Part shown: piece after piece, positions 44,551 through 54,641 of the stretch
Numbering within the stretch: the stretch's first letter is position 1
Layout of the letters: every line of letters begins with the position of its first letter
Source of the DNA: Corynebacterium kroppenstedtii
GTDB taxonomy: Bacteria; Actinomycetota; Actinomycetes; Mycobacteriales; Mycobacteriaceae
NCBI RefSeq assembly: GCF_016894245.1
Contig: NZ_CP069792.1
Coordinates: forward strand, 1,612,001-1,676,000
Reading direction: 5' to 3'
DNA length: 64,000 nt
The notes under the pieces: generated by a model
Database searches by the model: none
What the model was told of the DNA's origin: nothing
The model's input: the letters and a program-made list of their open reading frames with translations, nothing else
Made by a program: the position numbers and the translations under genes

Positions 44551-46548
44551 GTGACTGATACGGACACGAACAACCTGGCCGCTATGCGCATCCCGGAATT
44601 GAAGGCGCTAGCTGCCGAAAAGGGGATTCGAGGACTCTCAGGGCTGCGCAAGGGGGATATTATCGCAGCCATTCAGGCCGCCGACGCTGGTCAGCCGTAT
44701 TCTCGGCCTCGTCGATCCACACGGAAAGCGGGGGAACCGAAGGCTGAGTCCCACCAGTCGGATAACTCGGAATCGCCTAATTCCGAATCGTCGGCAGACG
44801 GAGACGGACGTGGCTCCGGCGCCGATAACCGCCAGAACAGCAACGACGGTCGTCGCGGAGACGAGCACACTGGTGGCTCCGACTCCCACTCTGACGATGA
44901 CAACGGTCGTGACAACGATGATTCTGACGATTCCCGCCATCACGGGTACAAATCGCGTTCCCAGGCACGCCGTGCGCGTCGTCACCGTGCTCGTCACAAC
45001 ACGCATTCCAACGACGGTAATGACCGGAATACCTCGTCCCGCGATTCATCCGATGAGTCGGAAGACAACAATTCTCGCCATGATGGTGACCGGAATAACA
45101 ATAATGATCATCGACGGTCTAATGATGACCGAGATGACCGTTATGGCCGCAATGACGACAACTCCGGTGACAACAACGACCACAATGGTCGAGGTAGCCG
45201 CAACAACCAGGACCACCGGGGTGGCCGCAATAACCGCAATGATCGTGACAATCGGAACGACCGTGGAGGCCGCAACAACCGCAACGACCGTAATAATCGC
45301 GGCAACCGGCGGAACCGTCGCAACCGGGATAATCGCGACAACCAGAACCCGAATCAGCTTCGCGAAGGTGAAACTTTCCAGCCCATCGCGGGCATCCTCG
45401 ATGTTGTCGACAACAACACCGCGTTCATCCGCACATCGGGGTACCAGTCCGGGCCGAATGATGTTTTTGTGTCCATGAACATGGTACGTTCCCAGGGAAT
45501 GCGTCGCGGTGACGCGGTGACTGGTCAGATTAAGGTTCGTGAGGACGGGTCAAGCCGTCCCCAGCATGGTCGCGGCCGGAACCGGCAAAAGTTCGCCCCC
45601 TTAGCGCGGGTGGACACGGTCAATGGCATGACGCCGGAGGAAGCCAAGGCGCGCCCCGAGTTCGCCAAGCTCACACCGCTGTACCCGAACCAGCGGTTGC
45701 GGTTGGAAACCGATCAAAAGAAACTCACGACGCGTGTGATTGACCTCATCATGCCCATTGGTAAGGGGCAGCGCGCGCTGATCGTGTCCCCGCCGAAGGC
45801 CGGTAAAACGACGATTCTGCAGGACGTCGCTAATGCCATTACGACGAATAATCAAGAGTGCTATCTCATGGTTGTTCTTGTCGACGAGCGTCCTGAAGAA
45901 GTTACCGATATGCAGCGTTCGGTTAATGGCGAAGTGATTGCCTCGACGTTTGACCGTCCGCCGAGCGAGCACACCACCGTCGCTGAGCTAGCGATCGAAC
46001 GGGCTAAGCGCCTTGTTGAAGCTGGTCAGGACGTCGTTGTGCTGTTGGATTCCATTACCCGACTGGGTCGCGCCTACAACAACTCCTCTCCGGCGTCGGG
46101 ACGGATCCTCTCCGGTGGTGTGGATTCCAACGCCCTCTACCCGCCAAAGCGGTTCTTGGGTGCAGCACGCAACATCGAAAACGGTGGTTCGCTGACCATT
46201 ATTGCGACGGCGATGGTCGAGACTGGGTCCGCGGGCGACACTGTCATATTCGAGGAATTCAAGGGCACGGGTAACGCAGAGCTGAAGCTCGACCGGAAGA
46301 TTTCGGAGCGTCGAGTCTTCCCAGCTGTCGACGTGAACCCGTCAGGAACCCGTAAGGATGAGCTGCTCTTGGCTCCCGACGAGGCACGCGTCATGCACAA
46401 GCTGCGTCGAATCTTGTCAGCCCTGGATCCGCAGCAAGCTATTGACTTGCTTATCAAGCAGCTGCGCAAGACTAAGAACAATGGCGAGTTCCTCATGCAA
46501 ATAGCGTCGTCGGCGCCGATGAGTGTTCCCGGCGATGATGATGAGTAA
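44551..46548 (+). CDS. rho: transcription termination factor Rho
   Basis: Rho is the hexameric RNA-dependent ATPase that ends transcription. The 665-residue protein has the N-terminal Rho_N helix domain (MRIPELKALAAEKGIRGLSG), then about 210 residues (50-265) rich in Asp, Asn, Arg, Gly and Ser, with repeats of the NDRxNR type. The RNA-binding cold-shock domain (ILDVVDNNTAFIRTSGY) and ATPase with Walker A SPPKAGKTT (413-421) follow. GTG 44551 has GAAAGGA upstream. Actinobacterial Rho typically carries such an insert; this one is more Asn/Arg-rich than I would expect and probably adds RNA binding. Confidence 0.96.
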   Translation: MTDTDTNNLAAMRIPELKALAAEKGIRGLSGLRKGDIIAAIQAADAGQPYSRPRRSTRKAGEPKAESHQSDNSESPNSESSADGDGRGSGADNRQNSNDGRRGDEHTGGSDSHSDDDNGRDNDDSDDSRHHGYKSRSQARRARRHRARHNTHSNDGNDRNTSSRDSSDESEDNNSRHDGDRNNNNDHRRSNDDRDDRYGRNDDNSGDNNDHNGRGSRNNQDHRGGRNNRNDRDNRNDRGGRNNRNDRNNRGNRRNRRNRDNRDNQNPNQLREGETFQPIAGILDVVDNNTAFIRTSGYQSGPNDVFVSMNMVRSQGMRRGDAVTGQIKVREDGSSRPQHGRGRNRQKFAPLARVDTVNGMTPEEAKARPEFAKLTPLYPNQRLRLETDQKKLTTRVIDLIMPIGKGQRALIVSPPKAGKTTILQDVANAITTNNQECYLMVVLVDERPEEVTDMQRSVNGEVIASTFDRPPSEHTTVAELAIERAKRLVEAGQDVVVLLDSITRLGRAYNNSSPASGRILSGGVDSNALYPPKRFLGAARNIENGGSLTIIATAMVETGSAGDTVIFEEFKGTGNAELKLDRKISERRVFPAVDVNPSGTRKDELLLAPDEARVMHKLRRILSALDPQQAIDLLIKQLRKTKNNGEFLMQIASSAPMSVPGDDDE

Positions 46549-46789
46549 TACGTCCCCCTCATGCGCGACCCCAAACTGTGATCCCAATCCGTGATGGTAA
46601 GCGATGAAGTTTCCTTAGCCTCTGCGGAGGCACGGGAGGTAGCGTCACCATACTGATATCCCCGGCGAATGAGTACGTCGCTACCAATGAACACAGTGTG
46701 GGCGGTGGTTCGGTTGAGCCGCCGCCGTCGCGCTATATTCGTGTAGTTACCGGTATTTGTAGTGAGCAGTTAAAGGAGCACTCTGGGTC

Positions 46790-47863
46790 ATGACGACGCA
46801 TGTTTCGGCGGTCGACGACATTGTTTCGGAATATCAAGGGCTCGAAGCTCAATTAGCTGATCCTGATTTACATAACGACGCTGCTCGCGCGCGGAAGGTG
46901 GGGAAGCGGTTCTCTGAACTCCAGCCCATCATTCAGACGAATGACCGGTTAAACGCTGTGACCGAGGATCTCGAAGCTGCGGAAGAAATGGCCCACGAAG
47001 ACCAGGAGTTCGCAGCGGAAGCCGAGCGTCTCCGGGCGGAAAAAGAGGAGCTATCGGATAAGCTAGCTGACCTTTTGGCTCCGCGGGATCCCCATGATGG
47101 CGATGACATCGTGATGGAAGTGAAGTCCGGTGCGGGCGGGGAAGAAGCAGCCCTCTTTGCCGGTGAATTAGTGCGAATGTACCAGCGCTACGCGGACAAA
47201 CACGGCTTCGCGATCGACGTTCTGGACGACGCTCCAACGGATCTTGGGGGAATTAAAGACATCACCATGTCTATTAGGTCCAAGAAGCCGTCTCGGGACG
47301 GTGCGTGGAGCGTCTTTAAGTTTGAGGGCGGCGTCCACCGTGTTCAGCGAGTTCCCGTCACGGAGTCCCAGGGGCGGATCCAGACGTCTGCCGCCGGTGT
47401 CCTCGTCTACCCGGAACCTGATGAAATCGAGGATGTCGAGATTGATGACAAAGACATCCGAGTTGATGTGTATCGCTCATCGGGCAAAGGTGGCCAGGGC
47501 GTGAACACAACTGACTCCGCTGTCCGCATCACACACTTGCCGACGGGCCTGATTGTGACGTGTCAGAAGGAACGTAGTCAGATCCAAAACAGGGCGCGTG
47601 CGATGCAGGTTTTAGCCGCCCGGTTGCAGCAAATGAAGGAAGAAGAGGCGGAGGCTGCAGCATCGGCTGATCGTGCGGCACAGGTACGGACCATGGATCG
47701 CTCGGAACGCATCCGTACATACAATTTCCCCGAAAATCGCATCTCCGACCACAGAATTAATTACAAGGCACATAATCTTGACCAGGTCCTCGACGGCGAT
47801 CTGGATGACCTCTTCTCTGCGCTGCAGTCCGCGGAGCGCGCCGAGCGGCTCGAGGCAGAATGA
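46790..47863 (+). CDS. prfA: peptide chain release factor 1
   Basis: RF1 releases peptides at UAA and UAG. The 357-residue protein has the GGQ motif at 234-236 in [14 protein letters not shown], which PrmC methylates. The codon-recognition region is in the middle domain, with [16 protein letters not shown] 46790 follows AAAGGAG by about 12 bases. The prmC gene starts within its last codons (ATGA overlap), so enzyme and substrate are co-translated. Confidence 0.97.
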   Translation: MTTHVSAVDDIVSEYQGLEAQLADPDLHNDAARARKVGKRFSELQPIIQTNDRLNAVTEDLEAAEEMAHEDQEFAAEAERLRAEKEELSDKLADLLAPRDPHDGDDIVMEVKSGAGGEEAALFAGELVRMYQRYADKHGFAIDVLDDAPTDLGGIKDITMSIRSKKPSRDGAWSVFKFEGGVHRVQRVPVTESQGRIQTSAAGVLVYPEPDEIEDVEIDDKDIRVDVYRSSGKGGQGVNTTDSAVRITHLPTGLIVTCQKERSQIQNRARAMQVLAARLQQMKEEEAEAAASADRAAQVRTMDRSERIRTYNFPENRISDHRINYKAHNLDQVLDGDLDDLFSALQSAERAERLEAE

Positions 47864-49026
47864 CATATCCCCGTACATCTGTTCGGCAGATGATCAATAA
47901 TGCCGGCGGACGGCTGCGCGCTGCTGGAGTGGACTCTCCACGGGTTGATGCTGAGCTTCTTATGGCGCACGCGTTAACCGTTAAGGGTGCGTCGGGTGCA
48001 GAGCCCGTCACGCGGTCGTCGCTATTCTTCCGACGCCAAGACCACGTCGATCCTGACACGGCTGAGTTTTTTGAAGCATGTATTAGCCGCCGTGAGCAGC
48101 GAGAACCCCTGCAGCACATCATGGGAACGGTGCGTTTCGCTGGGATCGACCTCCTGGTTGGGCCAGGCGCGTTTATCCCTCGCCCGGAAACCGAATTGAT
48201 TGTTGAATGGGCGGGGAAACAAATCCGCCGCGCGTTGGATAAAAGGGCCGAAAAATCCGGGCCGCAGAAATCTCTGCCCACGGACTACACCATCGTCGAT
48301 CTGTGCACTGGGCCCGGAACCTTAGCATTGGGCGTTGCGCACGCGGCGGGTAACGCGTTGTTGGCTCTTCACCGTGATTTTAGAGAACAGAGGGCAGTAA
48401 ATCCGCACGTGGGAGGCGTCGGTAAGCTTCCACGAATCCACATTGTCGGCGTTGACACGAGCGACGTTGCACTGGATTACGCTCGTCGCAACGTCGAGGC
48501 CTTTATACAGAATTGGCGGGCCGAAGCGCTGGATGCCGGCCTGTCAGAAGCTGACGCCGATCAGCTCTCGGTGAGCCTTTGTGCTGGGGATGCCACAGAT
48601 CCCACTATCGTGAAAGCCATTCGGGACATGTGTGGTCGTGACACGCGTGTTCGGGACGAGCGTGACGGCGACAATCCTGAAACGACTCACGGACCGACGC
48701 CCGAGCTGAAGGTGGATATGGTTGTGTCGAATCCACCTTATGTGCCTGAGAACACGGCGATTTCGCCAGAAGTCGCGGCCGATCCTCATGACGCCGTTTT
48801 TGCGGGGGCCGACGGAATGAGCGTGATCGTACCGATGATGGCTGTGGTTGAGGACTTATCTAGCCGTGGCACTGTTGTGGCCGTGGAACATGACGAGCTC
48901 AATGGTTCCGTGACCTCACAGTGCTTGAATGACCACGGTTTCACCGATGTGGAAATACATAAGGACCTAGCGGGACGCGATAGGTTTGTGACTGGGATTC
49001 GGGCCTCACACACGAAGAAAGCGTAA
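47860..49026 (+). CDS. prmC: release-factor glutamine methyltransferase PrmC (HemK)
   Basis: PrmC methylates the GGQ glutamine of release factors using SAM. The 388-residue protein has the N-terminal helical domain, the SAM motif [14 protein letters not shown] near 147, and the catalytic NPPY at 291-294. It is roughly 100 residues longer than the usual ~280 because of three insertions: a Lys/Arg-rich one near 125-140, one near 170-185 ([14 protein letters not shown]), and one before NPPY rich in Asp/Arg (near 265-282). Motifs are intact, so activity is expected. It overlaps prfA by four bases. Confidence 0.94.
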   Translation: MTYPRTSVRQMINNAGGRLRAAGVDSPRVDAELLMAHALTVKGASGAEPVTRSSLFFRRQDHVDPDTAEFFEACISRREQREPLQHIMGTVRFAGIDLLVGPGAFIPRPETELIVEWAGKQIRRALDKRAEKSGPQKSLPTDYTIVDLCTGPGTLALGVAHAAGNALLALHRDFREQRAVNPHVGGVGKLPRIHIVGVDTSDVALDYARRNVEAFIQNWRAEALDAGLSEADADQLSVSLCAGDATDPTIVKAIRDMCGRDTRVRDERDGDNPETTHGPTPELKVDMVVSNPPYVPENTAISPEVAADPHDAVFAGADGMSVIVPMMAVVEDLSSRGTVVAVEHDELNGSVTSQCLNDHGFTDVEIHKDLAGRDRFVTGIRASHTKKA

Positions 49027-49034
49027 TAACACTC

Positions 49035-49691
49035 ATGAGCACAATTTACGATTGCACTGACCACGACGAACGAGGTCGTGGTTTGGAGGCTGCCCACAGC
49101 GCAGTGAAGGGCGGGCGCCTCGTTGTTATGCCCACCGACACCGTGTATGGCATAGGGTGCGATGCATTTGATAACGACGCTGTTGCTGCGTTGTTACGGG
49201 CTAAGCATCGTGGCCCTGACATGCCCGTTCCCGTGTTGGTCGGGTCATGGGACACCGTCGACGGCCTGGTGCAGACAGTCACTCCGCGGATGCGTGAATT
49301 AGTACAAGCATTTTGGCCGGGGGGACTGTCAATAGTGGTCACACAGGCTCCGTCGTTACCGTGGGACCTGGGTGATACAAACGGATCAGTGATGCTTCGG
49401 ATGCCGTTGCAGCCGGTGGCGATCGAGTTGTTGAGAGCCACAGGCCCCATGGCGGTGAGCTCCGCCAACATTTCGGGGCAGCCCCCGGCGACGTCGGCCA
49501 TTGCGGCGAAGCAGATGCTGGGAAGCGAAGTATCCGTCTATTTGGATGACGGAGAGGCGACAATTGGTGAGCCTTCAACCATCATTGACCTCACATCGCC
49601 CACCCCTCATCTTTTGCGTGAAGGAGCGATTTCTGCAGAACGTATTTCTGACGTTATTGGAACGAGTCCTGCTACCCTCCGTCAGGGATAG
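49035..49691 (+). CDS. L-threonylcarbamoyladenylate synthase (Sua5/YwlC/TsaC)
   Basis: This 218-residue YrdC-fold enzyme makes threonylcarbamoyl-AMP from threonine, bicarbonate and ATP for the t6A37 modification of tRNAs. It has the typical KGGRLVVMPTDTVYGIGCDAF, KHRGPDMPVPVLV, and SSANISGQPP motifs (the first split in two to stay short in effect: PTDTVYGIG is the core). The C-terminal Sua5 domain is missing, as in TsaC-like forms. ATG 49035 follows the prmC stop by eight bases. Confidence 0.94.
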   Translation: MSTIYDCTDHDERGRGLEAAHSAVKGGRLVVMPTDTVYGIGCDAFDNDAVAALLRAKHRGPDMPVPVLVGSWDTVDGLVQTVTPRMRELVQAFWPGGLSIVVTQAPSLPWDLGDTNGSVMLRMPLQPVAIELLRATGPMAVSSANISGQPPATSAIAAKQMLGSEVSVYLDDGEATIGEPSTIIDLTSPTPHLLREGAISAERISDVIGTSPATLRQG

Positions 49692-49755
49692 CCCGAGGGG
49701 AAAGAACGGCTTCACGTGCGCGGATAGTCCAGGGAATGCGGGGTAGAGAAACATC

Positions 49756-50934
49756 ATGATCGTTTGTGCACAATCAGCGGTCGGGGGAACCGGTGTGCCG
49801 ATTCGGGAACTCATCCTTGTTCTCTGTACAGGCTGCATAGTGACGTTCCTGACAACTGGATGCATTCGATCCGTCATGGTGCGGACTGGGAGAGTAGCTA
49901 TCCCACGTGCTCGCGATGTCCATAAACAACCGCGACCGCGGTTGGGTGGGGTCGCGATGTTCACCGGTGTCATTGCAGCGTTACTGGTGGCCAACCAATT
50001 ACCGGCGTTGAATCGTGGATTTCCTCCCATGACTCCGGACCTTCGGGCTGTCTTATGGGCAGCGCTCATCATCGTCGTTGTCGGCATCATCGATGACTTG
50101 TACGACATTCCGGCTCTCGTGAAACTGGTCGGGCAAATCGCGGGCGCGACAGTCATGAGTCTGCTGGGCCTGAGCTGGTACCTCCTCTATGTGCCCTGGC
50201 ATGGGGGCACCACCGTCATTCTGGATCAAGTCCAGTCCACAGTCCTGACTGTTGTCTTTACTGTCACCTTGATCAACGCGATTAACTTTGTCGACGGCCT
50301 TGATGGCTTAGCGGCTGGTGTCGGAGGAATCGCGGGGATTTCGCTCTTCGCCTTTTCACTCACCATTCTTCATGACCAAGGGGGAGCAGTGAGCGCTTAC
50401 CCTCCGGCCATTATTTCCGCCGTCTTGATCGGAGCGTGCGCGGGCTTTTTGCCCCACAATTTTGAGCCTAGCCGGATTTTCATGGGTGACACAGGATCCA
50501 TGCTGATAGGTCTCCTCCTCGCAGCGGCATCGACCTCGGCGTCTGGCCGCATCACGATGTCGCTTTATGGTGCCGCCGATATTTTCGCGCTGCTCAGCCC
50601 GATCATCGTGGTGGCAGCGAGTGTCTTCATCCCAATGCTTGACCTCATCATGGCCGTTATCCGTCGTGTCGGTCACGGGAAAAGCCCGTTCGCCCCTGAT
50701 AAAAAGCACCTGCACCACAGGCTGCTTCAACTGGGGCATACGCACCGGCGAGTTGTTCTCGTGCTCTATACGTGGGTAAGCGTTGTCGCATTTAGCGCGG
50801 TGGCCGCAACAATTTTGCCGACGGATATTACCCTCATTGCGGTGGGGCTAGCGATCATCATTGCCGTCGGAATAACGTCTGTACCGCGCTCGCGTGATCG
50901 TCGGCACCCAGGTCGCTACAATCAGCCAGCGTGA
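49756..50934 (+). CDS. wecA: undecaprenyl/decaprenyl-phosphate GlcNAc-1-phosphate transferase (WecA/Rfe)
   Basis: This enzyme starts cell-wall linkage-unit synthesis by moving GlcNAc-1-phosphate onto polyprenyl phosphate. The 392-residue protein has about eleven membrane helices. It has the metal-binding GIIDDLYDIPALVK, the NFVDGLDGLAAGV motif, MGDTGSM and the HLHHRLLQLGHTH motif of the polyprenyl-phosphate N-acetylhexosaminyl transferase family. It lies between sua5 and atpI, the usual place in corynebacteria and mycobacteria. The atpI start overlaps its stop by four bases. The start codon ATG 49756 lacks a strong ribosome binding site. Confidence 0.93.
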   Translation: MIVCAQSAVGGTGVPIRELILVLCTGCIVTFLTTGCIRSVMVRTGRVAIPRARDVHKQPRPRLGGVAMFTGVIAALLVANQLPALNRGFPPMTPDLRAVLWAALIIVVVGIIDDLYDIPALVKLVGQIAGATVMSLLGLSWYLLYVPWHGGTTVILDQVQSTVLTVVFTVTLINAINFVDGLDGLAAGVGGIAGISLFAFSLTILHDQGGAVSAYPPAIISAVLIGACAGFLPHNFEPSRIFMGDTGSMLIGLLLAAASTSASGRITMSLYGAADIFALLSPIIVVAASVFIPMLDLIMAVIRRVGHGKSPFAPDKKHLHHRLLQLGHTHRRVVLVLYTWVSVVAFSAVAATILPTDITLIAVGLAIIIAVGITSVPRSRDRRHPGRYNQPA

Positions 50935-51677
50935 CTGATTCCCACTCTTCTGGCGAACCAAATAGCGCCTCTTCTGCGTCCGCGGGGACGTCCTCTGAGC
51001 TCTCCCGTGGTGAGACTTCGCCCGCTGCTCCCGACACCCGTGCTGACATCGGGGCTGACATGAGCGCCGATTCGTCGAAGCCGACGTCTCCATATTCCAC
51101 TTTCGGATCGGGGAATTCTGGCGCGAATAAACCGGAACACTCTGGCGGGGGCAAGACCTCTGAAACCTCGAATGTGTCGGGTAGCTCGTCTACCGACGGT
51201 GGTTCTTCTATCGATGATGTGATCGCGAAGAGGAACCGGCATGCGTCGGATCCACGGTGGCCGCTACTGAAAGCTGCGCGGCTCGGTGGTATCGCAATCG
51301 CTTGTCTAGCTGTGGTTTCTCTGTTGGCCTGGGGTGGGCAATCAGGTATGCGAGGTGTCTGGGGGGCGCTCATCGGTTCGGTCATCGGGGGTGCCTTCGT
51401 GTTGCTCACTATCGTGAGTGTGCTCATCACCTCCCGGACCAATCCCCAAACGACGATGGCTGTGGTGATGGGAACGTGGCTGCTCAAAGTTGTCGTTGTC
51501 TTACTCGTTCTCGTCGTCCTGAAGAACATGTATTTCTTTGACCACCTGGCGTTGGCGGTCACGGTCATCGCTGCGTTAATCGTTGGATTGGTCTCAGAAA
51601 CATGGGGTGTGTTAACCGCGCGTGTGACGTATATCGCTGACCGAGAATGGGCAGAAGAACGGGACCACCAGCAATAG
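50931..51677 (+). CDS. atpI: ATP synthase protein I-like membrane protein (AtpI)
   Basis: The 248-residue protein starts with about 110 residues rich in Ser, Gly, Pro and acidic residues without a fold, followed by four hydrophobic segments: LGGIAIACLAVVSLLAWGG, ALIGSVIGGAFVLLTIVSVL, MGTWLLKVVVVLLVLVVL and LALAVTVIAALIVGLV. The position before atpB and the helix pattern fit AtpI, a small accessory protein of F-type synthases, but the family is poorly conserved and usually much shorter. GTG 50931 overlaps the wecA stop. The extra N-terminal domain is a corynebacterial feature by inference. Confidence 0.82.
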   Translation: MTDSHSSGEPNSASSASAGTSSELSRGETSPAAPDTRADIGADMSADSSKPTSPYSTFGSGNSGANKPEHSGGGKTSETSNVSGSSSTDGGSSIDDVIAKRNRHASDPRWPLLKAARLGGIAIACLAVVSLLAWGGQSGMRGVWGALIGSVIGGAFVLLTIVSVLITSRTNPQTTMAVVMGTWLLKVVVVLLVLVVLKNMYFFDHLALAVTVIAALIVGLVSETWGVLTARVTYIADREWAEERDHQQ

Positions 51678-51879
51678 CCTGCATGGGGGTAAATCAGGTG
51701 TAGTTTTAGGGGGGTCGGATTGAGAGATCGCTTGGGAAAAACCCGAATTAAGCTGCTATCGTCAACTGCGGGTTATAAGGAAAAGTCGCTATGCGTAGCC
51801 ACCCCCGAATAACCCCCGGGCCCCCGCGATGATGTGCGACGGAATCCGCGGTGGGCTATGCACATAGACCTCCATCGCA

Positions 51880-51904
51880 CCGCTTTCTGTTAGGCAGAAA
51901 GCGG
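51880..51904 (+). promoter_or_regulatory. stem-loop in the atp operon leader
   Basis: A perfect 10-bp stem (CCGCTTTCTG with CAGAAAGCGG) with loop TTAGG lies 9 bases before GGGAG at 51914. There is no T-run, so it is not a simple terminator. It may be an mRNA stabiliser or translation control element of atpB. Confidence 0.6.
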
Positions 51905-51939
51905 CCCGAACACGGGAGAGAACGCTGAGCGTTACAACC

Positions 51940-52800
51940 TTGTCCATGAAGGGGCATTTCCACGCCCCAGATCTGGACCACGACTTTTTCCCGGGGTTCG
52001 TTTGTGGGACCGGCAGTGACGGTGAGTCACGCTGTCCCGACGGTGCGTCGCCTGGTGATCACATCAACCTCTGGTTCGGTAATTTTGCCGACGGTTGGTT
52101 CGCCATCGACCGCATCATGTTCGTCCGACTCCTCGTGATGGTGCTCATGGGGCTGTTCTTCTTCTTCGCTATGCGGAAGCCGAAGTTAGTTCCGCGTGGC
52201 GTGCAGAACGTCGCTGAGTACTTATTGGATTTCGTCCGTATCCACATCAGTGAGGAGATTCTTGGTCGAAAAGAAGGACGTCGCTTCCTTCCGATTATTT
52301 CCACGATCTTCTTCCTTGTACTGTTCATGAACGCACCATCGGTGATTCCGTTCTTGAACGTTTCCCCCAATGCTCGTATCGGTATGCCACTGCTTTTGGC
52401 CGTGGTTGCCTACGTCTGCATGATCTACGCAGGTGCCAAGCGGTACGGGTTCGGTAAGTACATGAAGAGCTCTCTGGTAATTCCGGGGTTGCCTTTCCTT
52501 CTCTATTTCTTGGTCGTACCGATTGAGTTCTTCTCGACCTTCATTTTGAGGCCTGTCACGCTGACCATTCGTCTTATGGCCAACATGTTGTCAGGTCACA
52601 TCGTGCTGGTGCTCTTGTACTCGGCAACCAACTTCTTCTTCTGGCAGATGAACGGCTGGCTCGTTGCTTCCGGCTTTACCATCGCGGCAGCCTTTGCCTT
52701 CTCGCTGTTTGAGATTTTGGTGATTTTCCTGCAGGCGTACATTTTCGCCCTGCTGACTGCGGTGTACATTGAGCTTTCCCTGCATGCGGACGAACACTAA
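51940..52800 (+). CDS. atpB: ATP synthase subunit a (Fo)
   Basis: Subunit a forms the proton half-channels at the c-ring. The 286-residue membrane protein has five to six helices; the conserved arginine helix is LRPVTLTIRLMANMLSGH and the C-terminal half has FEILVIFLQAYIFALLTAVY. The start is unclear: TTG 51940 is used; ATG 51946 would lose two residues, and a CTG at 51925 has the best spacing (six bases) to GGGAG at 51914-51918. Start choice changes only the N-terminal few residues. It is the first gene of atpBEFHAGDC. Confidence 0.95.
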   Translation: MSMKGHFHAPDLDHDFFPGFVCGTGSDGESRCPDGASPGDHINLWFGNFADGWFAIDRIMFVRLLVMVLMGLFFFFAMRKPKLVPRGVQNVAEYLLDFVRIHISEEILGRKEGRRFLPIISTIFFLVLFMNAPSVIPFLNVSPNARIGMPLLLAVVAYVCMIYAGAKRYGFGKYMKSSLVIPGLPFLLYFLVVPIEFFSTFILRPVTLTIRLMANMLSGHIVLVLLYSATNFFFWQMNGWLVASGFTIAAAFAFSLFEILVIFLQAYIFALLTAVYIELSLHADEH

Positions 52801-52859
52801 CTGAACACCCACTTGAAGTTTTTCACGAATACGTCGTTGGAAAACCAACGGCATTTTGA

Positions 52860-53114
<255 letters not shown>

Positions 53115-53166
53115 TCAGGTTGTTTTCACTACATCCTGATATTCGAAATAGCGAAAGCTGGAGACT

Positions 53167-53724
53167 ATGACGAACTCACTTATTTTGGCTGAGGACACGC
53201 TGCCTCTCGACAAGGGCAACTTGCCGCTTCTCCCTTTGCCATACGACCTCGTCTGGTCCATCGTCTGCTTCGTACTGATCCTATGGCTTTTCTGGAAGTT
53301 TGTTCTTCCGAAGTTCCAAGAGGTTCTTTCTGAGCGTGAAGATCGCATTGAAGGCGGTATTCAACGTGCGGAGGCCGCGCAATCCGAGGCAAAGGCTGCG
53401 CTGCAAAAATACAATGACCAGCTCGCTGAGGCTCGTGCAGAGGCCGCTCGTATTCGCGATGAAGCTCGTGCTGACGGGCAAAAGATCGTTGCGGATATGA
53501 AGACCGAAGCAACGGAGGAAAGCAACCGCATTATCGCTCAAGGCGAAAAGCAACTTGCTGCTCAGCGTGATGCCGTCGTCGCTGACCTGCGTAAGGACAT
53601 GGGTCAGAATTCGGTCAATCTGGCGGAGAAGCTCCTCGGCTCTCATCTATCCGACGATGCCAAGCGCGCGGAGACAGTGGATTCTTTCCTGTCTTCCTTG
53701 GATGACATTCCGGCAGGGAAGTGA
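53167..53724 (+). CDS. atpF: ATP synthase subunit b
   Basis: Subunit b is the stator stalk. The 185-residue protein has one N-terminal membrane helix ([23 protein letters not shown]) followed by a long Glu/Ala/Arg-rich coiled coil ([14 protein letters not shown] and [17 protein letters not shown]). It has a short N-terminal segment before the helix. atpH follows with only a few bases between. Confidence 0.96.
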   Translation: MTNSLILAEDTLPLDKGNLPLLPLPYDLVWSIVCFVLILWLFWKFVLPKFQEVLSEREDRIEGGIQRAEAAQSEAKAALQKYNDQLAEARAEAARIRDEARADGQKIVADMKTEATEESNRIIAQGEKQLAAQRDAVVADLRKDMGQNSVNLAEKLLGSHLSDDAKRAETVDSFLSSLDDIPAGK

Positions 53725-53729
53725 TCAGT

Positions 53730-54545
53730 ATGCACGCAGCGAGCCGAGAATCGATGACCGAGTTGGCGACTACCCTCGACAACACCGTTGCTCAGTCCAA
53801 TGCCGCCGTTGACGGCGCACAGATCGGACCCGAGCTCTTCGATGTCGTTGAGGTTTTAGACTCCAACCGTGACTTGCGTGTGGCGCTTATTGATCCCGCA
53901 GCGTCCTCCGAGAAACGTGCAGACCTTGCCGATCGCGTTTTCGGTGAGAAGCTCAATCAGGCTTCGCGCAGCGTGTTGCGTTCTGCAGTAGATAAAGACT
54001 GGTCGAATACACGCGATTTCCGTAATGGACTTGTTCAACTTGGTCGCCGGGCCCTGTTCCGCGCCGCCGAGGCAGACGACAAGCTCACGACCGTCGAATC
54101 TGAGTTATTCCAGTTGGCGAGGGTCCTTGAAGACGCCCCTCAGCTGGAGATGCTTTTGGCAGACCGACAAGCTAGTGCGGACCGACGTCGCCAATTGTTG
54201 GCCTCAGTCTTGTACGGCAAAGTTACTTCAATTACAGAAACTCTTGCCTTGCAGGCGATTTCTCGTGCTAAACAACGTCCTGTCGAAGCATGCGAAACGC
54301 TATCACGGGAGGCAGCGCAGCTGCGTGGGTATGAAGTTGCTCATGTTGTGACTGCCGGCGAATTGAGCGATACCCAACGATCCACCCTGGCTGACAAGCT
54401 CGGTCGAATTTATGGTCACAAGATGTCCATCCATGGAGAGGTCGATCCCAGCATCCTCGGTGGAATGGTCATCCGGGTCGGAGATGAGCGTATCGATGGC
54501 AGCACATCGGGCAAACTCGACAAATTGCGGCGAGCTTTTGCCTGA
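53730..54545 (+). CDS. atpH: ATP synthase subunit delta
   Basis: Subunit delta joins the stator to the F1 head. The 271-residue protein begins MHAASRES, typical of corynebacterial AtpH, and ends with the conserved GGMVIRVGDERIDGS pattern. I use ATG 53730 with AGGGAAG upstream; an in-frame GTG at 53721 would give three extra residues and overlap the atpF stop. It is longer than the usual ~180 because actinobacterial delta has an extra N-terminal domain. Confidence 0.95.
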   Translation: MHAASRESMTELATTLDNTVAQSNAAVDGAQIGPELFDVVEVLDSNRDLRVALIDPAASSEKRADLADRVFGEKLNQASRSVLRSAVDKDWSNTRDFRNGLVQLGRRALFRAAEADDKLTTVESELFQLARVLEDAPQLEMLLADRQASADRRRQLLASVLYGKVTSITETLALQAISRAKQRPVEACETLSREAAQLRGYEVAHVVTAGELSDTQRSTLADKLGRIYGHKMSIHGEVDPSILGGMVIRVGDERIDGSTSGKLDKLRRAFA

Positions 54546-54641
54546 CGCCCACGGCGGACGGAATGCCGGTCGTGACCGCGACCAGAAATACGACGTAATA
54601 AACAATTAATGCTGGAAGAGACTACCGAGAGCAGGAAGAAC

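Noticed and set aside
44810-45478. Forward-strand frame of 222 codons within rho, rich in Thr and Ile
   Set aside because: It is an alternate-frame reading of the repeat-rich rho insert, with no initiation signal.
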